Assembly (NCBI GenBank): GCA_935421135.1
Contig: OW285193.1
Span: 7,372,496 to 7,436,495, forward strand
From: Bugulina stolonifera
Taxonomy: Eukaryota > Bryozoa > Gymnolaemata > Cheilostomatida > Bugulidae
Direction of reading: 5' to 3'
Length of the DNA stretch: 64,000 nt
This document shows positions 57,401 to 64,000 of this stretch, piece by piece (the stretch's first letter is position 1; each line of letters begins with the position of its first letter). Position numbers and translations under genes: made by a program. The notes beneath the pieces were generated by a model. That model saw only the letters and a list, made by a program, of their open reading frames with translations. It did not search any database and was not told where the DNA came from.

Positions 57401-59956
57401 GGGAATCAAGGGTTTAACTTGTTATCTATCTGCAGTGATGTACTGGTCGGCCTACTATCAACCTGCATGTACTTCAAAACTTGGATCAGATTGACTGTAG
57501 TGAAATACATAGTTTATCAAATTCTATCAAAATTACTTTCTGTCAAACATTATAGTCAATACTATTTGCCAAAATCGTTTTCTACACAGGCAACTTTTTG
57601 GCAAATTTTTAAATTCGAACATAAACTTCTACATGTACATGTATGTGTATCTGCAGTATGCTGTGAAATTCAATTGCCACTACATCAACTAAATACATGT
57701 AGTACTAGCTCCAGAGTATACTGCGTAATACTGCTCATTCCTCCCCATGTTAACCACTTTTGTTTAGTACATTAATCCCAATGAAGACAGTAGGGTTGAT
57801 GGCTCACCACAACCTACTAGCAACATGGTAAAGCTTTTTTTTTGCATTTTTCAGGCTTTTCGTTGACATCTACCAGTATACAAATACTAGATTTTAGAGT
57901 TTTTACTTTGTGAAAGGCTTTGGTAGTGCTTCTAAGGCATTATAATACACATGTATATTTGCTGAAAGTGAAAATATGTATTACATTTTAGTATTTGAGT
58001 ACATGTGCCCATTCATTTCACCGCTAAACCACCATATACATGTATATTTTGCTGCTTGCGGTATTATGCGCATTCCAAGTTCAATTAGCACTATCAAAAA
58101 TGACAAAACATAAGTATACATGTTACTAGAGTTGTTGTTAGCAGATAGTTCTAGAACTAAAAAATATTATCAACTTCAATATTTTTATTTTTGTAGAAAG
58201 ACTGGCTTTACTGATCCATATTAATGTTATGCTCAATAAAGTTATTATTTGCATGGATGGTTTATCCCTGTCAAGTTAATACCTTTGTTCAGCAATAATA
58301 TTTGTTGTGATAGCATAACAAAGAACTGTGGGGTATTAGCAGTCAGGATTCTCTAGAAATGTCGAAATTAGAAGACATAAAAGTCTGATTAGCATCAGTG
58401 TTCAGTTGATGATGTAACCAATCACAGCAGTTAACTTGCAGAATTAGCCAATAGGAAGAGAGCTGAAGGTGGAGCTGTAATGATACCTATTAGCTGCAAC
58501 AGCAGATGGCATTTGAGTTATCAGCTATACTTTTGGAAGAAGACACTGACTGGCAGATGTAAGAAAATAAATTCTCAACTGGAAAGAGCGGTAAGCAGCT
58601 AGTAACATACTTCTAAAGAAATAAATATTGGAAGTAGTCAATGTGCATGTGCAGTATTGAGATGGTCACATACATATATATGTACGTAGCTACTAGAATA
58701 ACGTGTAAGTAACAATAGTGCTTTACTCTTGAGTGTAAGCTGCCTGCTATCGGAGTTTTTCAAGCTACATTGGAGATTTAAACACAACACTCTCTATTAC
58801 AACTTACCACTAGTGTGCCTCAGGAAGTGGGATCAATGTTCATTAGTCACCAGTATTATTTTAACTTTTTGTTCTTGGTATAATAAAGATTACTGTCCTC
58901 CAGTGATAATTCGAAAATCTAGGGAATGCTAAAATACTATTCACAAAATTCCTACTCTGCTATATTTTTAGGTCTTATACATGTACATTGTACATTGTAC
59001 ATATACATGTACAAGTATAATGGCATAATCTATTTTATTTAATGTTATCACATATTACATGTATTTTATTAGCCCTTGTGCATATAAATTTCTATTATAT
59101 AGTTACATGTATGTATGACTATGATTGCATGTGAATGCAAATACTGCATATCTTGCTATACAGCTGTAGACATATGATACACAGAGTAAACAATTCCTGT
59201 ATAAGTACAGGCATAGCTGAAGTAAACTTATTTGCATGAAATTTAAAATTCCAATTAACCACAAATAATGTTTAAATGGTATTGCATCAGTTTCATCTAC
59301 TATTTTTAAATCTTCCACATCAGTTGAAGTATTTTAAAAATTCATATCTAGGGTATATTACAGAGTTTGACATTTTACATAGGCTATTTCATACTTAAAA
59401 TGTATAATATTGTTTATCAATATTATACATATAAAACACAACATAGCAAGTAGAAACTAAATTATTCAAAACCCAGCACACCAATACATTTAAATAAATT
59501 ATGCAGCAGCTCTGGGCAAGGAGTGGACCAGGTATATTTTATAAAAAGTTAGTTATAATCCTTTTTCTTTGTTACATCGTAACAAATCCAGAGGTAGAAC
59601 AAGAGCATTATGAAACTAAATAATATACTCATTCACACATTAAACGGTAAACTGGTAAACCACGACTGTGTAGTTATAATATATTGCAAGGCACTCCCAG
59701 CCCTATATCAACGATATAGTTTAGAAAAATAATATATTCTATCCTGTACCCTGCAGCAGAATAGAGAGAAAACAAATATTATCATATTAGCAGCATTTTC
59801 TAGGAACTCAATCTGTATTTACATTAGAGAAGGTAAATTGAGCTATCAGTGCAGGTCTATCTTACATTGTACAGTATACATGTACATTACCAACTAGTTC
59901 TGTGGAAGTCATCAGGCTGCTGGGTAGTAGGAAGTAAGATGGTGTGACTTACTCAC
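54472..59956. other. Mostly non-coding; inverted repeats and short ORFs
   Basis: An imperfect inverted repeat spans 55040-55206 (caaataaaaaatcct and its near-complement). Motif copies of the GTTGTCYTCTCT type are at about 55339, 55410 and 56189. A 40-codon ATG frame at 56417-56539 (MDKVLEKKCDCQKVAFGDKD...) has coding-like composition but no recognised family. No other gene is seen. Confidence 0.4.
58418..58590 (+). promoter_or_regulatory. Possible promoter and 5' UTR exon
   Basis: CCAAT boxes are at 58418-58422 and 58448-58452, and a GAGCG/GTAAGC donor follows at 58590/58591. The LRR start exon at 63066 is directly preceded by an acceptor-like tttttatttacgtag. A 5' UTR intron linking them is possible but unproven. 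Confidence 0.2.
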
Positions 59957-59991
59957 CTGTAGACCTCAGGGTCAAAGGTTAAACTCCCCAT
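59957..59991 (-). CDS. Candidate first coding exon (MGSLTFDPEVYR)
   Basis: ATG at 59991, 35 nt, ends in a strong CAG/GTGAGTAAG-type donor in phase 2. TATATAAG lies upstream at 60026-60019. Joined to an exon starting at 54472 (acceptor TTGAAG) it stays in frame with the small membrane protein at 52638. The TATA box is very close to the ATG, so chance is possible. Confidence 0.25.
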
Positions 59992-60026
59992 ACTTCAGTT
60001 GTAGTCTAGCTTCTGTCTCTTATATA

Positions 60027-63000
60027 GAATGGCAGTCGATAGTGTATGTGTGTCTATAAAATGAGGCTTTCTACAAGACAATATTATTTGAATCATGTCT
60101 ATTTGAATCATTTCAATCCATTCTATATTTTGTGCCAAGTCATTTCTTTCGAAGTTTTTTCTCACACACTTGGCTTAGTTTACATTGTTTATCAAATATT
60201 TTCTCTCTCAAATTTGTAAGGAAATGGTGTTCTATTTTAGTGTAAGACACTTGTTTGTATTGTGGCAGCAGATAAATAATAGGTATATATGCTTGTAAAC
60301 ATAGACTAGAAGTGTCAGCGCTCAGCTATAGGCAGCACTAGTTGTCTCTCATAATCTCTGCTTAGAATACAAGAAAACAGCATTGTGGGATGTTTTCAAA
60401 TTACTATTATTTGCTTCCATAATAGAAGGATTTTCCTTCTCTAAGTTGTCATTCATTGAAAGGCATCACAATTATGAACAACTAGAAAATGCAACAATTC
60501 AATTTAAAGTTATTTATTACCTGATCTAATAATAGTATATAGGCCTAAAGTGAAACGTGAAAATATAAATTAAACTAACATAAATACAACATGTATAACT
60601 CATTTATTTATGCGCAATTCACAATAAAAATTTTTACAACTGTCAAACTCTCTACCAGTTGTCAGGGATGGATGAGATGCGACAGCTTTCAGGTCCTGAT
60701 TGCCTGAAGTCGAACCCAAACAATAACATCATGTAAATGCTCACATATACCCACCAGGGATACATACTCATTTCCTCTTTACTCTAATCTTCTTTATTAA
60801 AACCGCTGATAATAAGTCTACCTGCAATTGCATCACATGTGACTTCAACTAAATTTACATAAAATCAATACGGATCTTAATATTATATTAGCAACAGTTT
60901 ACAGTAACACGTAGAACGGCCTCTCCAATTAAAAATTGAAGATAAAATGGTGAGAGGTCACCATCTCTGACACAAAATAAATCCAAATTGAACATTTGTG
61001 TTAGTTTTACTTGCTTTCCACAAACAAAATTTATATGGGTTATATTGCGTTTCCACTACACTTTCTAAAATAATGTACATGTATATTACTGTATATAAAA
61101 TAATGACTTGAGAAATGTGCAAGTTTTCTATTAAACCTACTATACAGCACCCAACATAGGGTGGTTAGCTTGTTTGTGGATTAATGGCTGTATCAGTTTT
61201 ATCTCAACATAAAAATGTCTATCTGCTTTGTTTAGGATAAATATAGAATGTAAATAACTACTCCCTATGGGAACTGACATGTGCCATTTCTTATCCTTAT
61301 CTAAAAGAGACACATTCAAATATTAGGTAATGCTAGACACACACATGCATTGCATTCTATCCTTCTTCTTTGTTTTTCTTCATTATTTTGCAACACAATA
61401 TGACTATTGTGTGAGAGATAAAAATTAGTGACTAGTCAGTAATGGACCCGGGGAGTCTTCTTAGGACACTTGTGTACACTCATATTAGATCATTTCGTGA
61501 ATTATTCATGGGATGCCTAAGGCATTCATTAGCAAAGTCTCAATTATTTTTTCATCTAGCTAGGTAATGGTAGCTGTTGTATTTCCAACAGATACAATAC
61601 CTTACGAAAATCACATTCAACCTGGGGCCCAGGTACCAAGTTTCTTGTAAATTCTGACTTGGCAACTTGTAAAATAATAATATTATTAATTTTGATATAC
61701 ATGCAGGCCAAGTTCTTAATCTAATTACTAAATTAATATTGTTTTGCAAATTTTGATGGACAGGATGCGTGTAGCTAATTGTGCAGAGGGTCATTTGGAG
61801 GTTACAGAGGTGTCCCACAGTTGTCAGCGTTTCCCTGTCTAGCATTTGGTTCTACTTCAGCGTTTGGTTCATGCAACTTTCTCATAACATAAACTAACAC
61901 CATGTGTGTAAAGCAAAACATCTCTGTGCAAAAGAATCAGTGAAACTATGCAAATAAATCAACATGGGTTTAATTTTGTTTGATTACATCGTACTTTAAA
62001 TGTAATTAAATTTAAATGAATTGCCAAGTGTCAGGCTACAAAAGTCAGCTTTTGCAATCCAAAATACTATTGAAATTTCTACAGTTGATGTAAGATAAAT
62101 ACGAATAGTTTAATAATTACATTGATTACATTTAGACCTATATCAGAGTCATACGCACTTTTGCCTGAAAGGCGACATATTTGACTGAAATTTAGAAAAT
62201 TAGCAACCACACTGTTTGCTTAATTATGACCACGGGTTGGGCCACCTAGTGTAATACGTTATGTAGCTACAGTATATCTCATGCATGAAACAACAGGCTG
62301 TGAACTCTACACAGCGGCAGTGGCAGCAGCTGAGGTGCTAATTAGCTATATGCAAGCAGCAGGGTAACTGTTTGTTTAGAGTCTATGGTTTCATTGATTA
62401 AAATAGATATCGTGTTAATCTCGCATATAATTACAAAGCATAGGACTTATTGGTGCGATATTGTCACCAATTACTGTTTAGCTATTGGCTAATTACCCTA
62501 CTGCCAAGATCACCATGCACACCTAATGAAACATAATAAGCTTAATTACTGAATAATTACTGCGATTCTGTCACACGATGGCGTTGACTATGACTGCCTA
62601 ATTAACTACCTTCAGCCAACTAGATTTAGTATTAAATATATTATATTAGGTCCATGCACTGTGAGTCTACATGTATGTCTCCAAATGCACACAAGACTCT
62701 ACTAGACATTGGTTAGAGTGTGTAGGTTGTAGCAGATGCTATTCTCAAAAACTCCATCAATTGATTTCAAAGAATGACACATTTTAGAGATACGTATGCG
62801 TATGTGTATATCATGTTAGCAAACGATGTTATGGAGCAATTTTATTGCATGAAATCTGTAGGTTTCAAATTATTATTAGGTAAGCTTATCACTGCATAGG
62901 ATGTACATGTATTTCATACGCATAGCGCCATCTACAAGCTTTACATTATATTTACGTTAAATATAAATTTGTAAATTAATTATTGAGCTGGTGGCAGTGC

Positions 63001-63065
63001 ACTAGCTGTATGTTCTAATATGGTTATGGTAACTGTACGGTCATGTGCTTTTTATTTACGTAGGA
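60027..63065. other. Intergenic, no gene seen
   Basis: AT-rich spacer. No family, repeat array or RNA gene is recognised. It presumably holds the promoter of the LRR gene. Confidence 0.45.
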
Positions 63066-63219
63066 ATGATGATGTCACAATATAAATGGCTGATTGTAAT
63101 GCTACTGGTGGTAGAGTCTGCTAGCCTGTGGTCTCCAGAAGACTGCCCCGCCACATGTGTATGCCTTGAGATGTGGATTGACGTACTAAGAACTAAGCTA
63201 AATGCTGTAGACTGCAAAG
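63066..63219 (+). CDS. First coding exon of a secreted or membrane LRR protein
   Basis: The frame starts with three consecutive ATG codons, and the first is taken. A signal peptide (WLIVMLLVVESAS) is followed by an LRR N-terminal cap: CPATCVCLE, a spacer and LNAVDCK, matching the CP-x-C-x-C ... VDC pattern of LRRNT domains. The exon ends AAAG/GTAACG in phase 1. The leucine-rich repeats that normally follow are not in the remaining 781 bases, so the gene runs off the right edge. An acceptor-like sequence just before the ATG suggests a 5' UTR intron. Confidence 0.72.
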
Positions 63220-64000
63220 GTAACGTTACGAATGCTTGTAGGACAACTTTATAGGCCACCTACAAAGTTAAACTTTCTATATAAGCTTAACATCCATCTA
63301 AATAGTTCCCAGGTTTTGGCCTTTAACTGTAAAAGTTAGGTTTTGTGCCTTAATCCAACATCCAACCTACCAAACAGAAACAGAAAGTGGAGCACTTATC
63401 TACATGTACACTTATTTACATGTACACTTATCTACATGTACACTTATCTACATGTACACTTATCTACATGTACACTTATCATTCTGCACTCTACTTATCT
63501 ACACTTATTTATAACATTAAGCCGGTTTGTAACTTTTTCAGTGTTTTACAATATTGAGTTCCTAGAGATATTACGTAGTGGCAGATATACTACCCACCCT
63601 ACCTGACAGGACGAGGCAGGTGTCAGTATATCACCATGAGTTCCAGGCTGTCATACGTAGAACCAGGCACTCAATACAAAACTAGAGTTTTAAACTAATG
63701 AGTAATGACTGTAGAGAGTTGACTGTTGGCTCTCGGGAAAGGAATAGTTTGATAAATTGGTTTTTTGTCAACCTAAACAGACTCCCTCTCTTGTAGCACA
63801 TTGACCGAAGCTTGTTAACAATTTCAGACAAAAATCAAAGTGGTTCAATACTCATGTGGATGTTCTATATTTGGTTAGTGGGTGGTCAGGGGGATATTAA
63901 AAGTTTAGTTCCAACAGTCTGACAAGGAAAAATCTTTGATCCAGCTTCAGCTTCTAGATGTTACCACTTTATCCAAATTTATCCAAATCATTTATCCAAA
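63220..64000. other. Intron of the LRR gene, with a 16-bp minisatellite
   Basis: tacatgtacacttatc is repeated five times at 63401-63480. No LRR exon is found here. The open frame at 63343-63606 is largely made by the repeat. Confidence 0.6.

Noticed and set aside
63530..63605. Second exon of the LRR gene
   Set aside because: An acceptor-like tttttcag precedes it, but the frame shows no leucine-rich repeat and stops at once.

Overview
The window is nuclear DNA from an intron-rich animal. Coding sequence is sparse and AT-rich, and exons are short with GT-AG borders and phases that agree. The protein families are metazoan: pentraxin, PAN/apple, SUEL lectin, CUB and LRRNT. tRNA-derived SINEs, MITEs and an LTR retrotransposon are present. 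An early-branching marine invertebrate such as a sponge would fit, but the sequence does not fix the taxon.

Left third (1-21.7 kb): three tandem paralogues on the minus strand encode secreted proteins with a signal peptide, a pentraxin fold and a C-terminal PAN/apple domain. Two are complete (6469-11241 and 15120-19135). They share six exons of identical length (70, 165, 179, 121, 186, 290 nt), giving 336 residues each. The third (608-2548) shows only its first two exons and runs off the left edge. The duplicated unit also includes several kb of 5' flank. Minisatellites, a PIF/Harbinger-like MITE, an hAT-like MITE, SINEs and a tRNA-like sequence inside an inverted-repeat element lie in and between these genes.

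Middle (21.7-49.5 kb): one large minus-strand gene of 14 exons joins exactly into 781 codons. It encodes a type I membrane receptor with signal peptide, SUEL/rhamnose-binding-lectin domain, CUB domain, one membrane span and a long Ser-rich tail. Its last intron carries 39 perfect-period copies of a 19-bp minisatellite. Its 12.8-kb first intron holds, on the opposite strand, a probable small nested membrane-protein gene. A 5,668-bp LTR retrotransposon has landed in the last coding exon of that nested gene, three codons before the old stop. The element has identical 808-bp LTRs, a 4-bp target duplication, a tRNA-Leu-type primer site, and gag and protease reading frames joined by a textbook -1 frameshift signal. 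Where reverse transcriptase, RNase H and integrase should be, it has a repeat-rich protein with two zinc-finger-like modules and a C-terminal coiled coil. It is therefore a young, apparently non-autonomous element of unusual design.

Right third (49.5-64 kb): mostly non-coding. It holds a two- or three-exon gene for a very small single-pass membrane protein (52638-54471, possibly starting at 59991), another SINE, and at the right edge the first coding exon of an LRR protein (63066-63219) that continues beyond the window.
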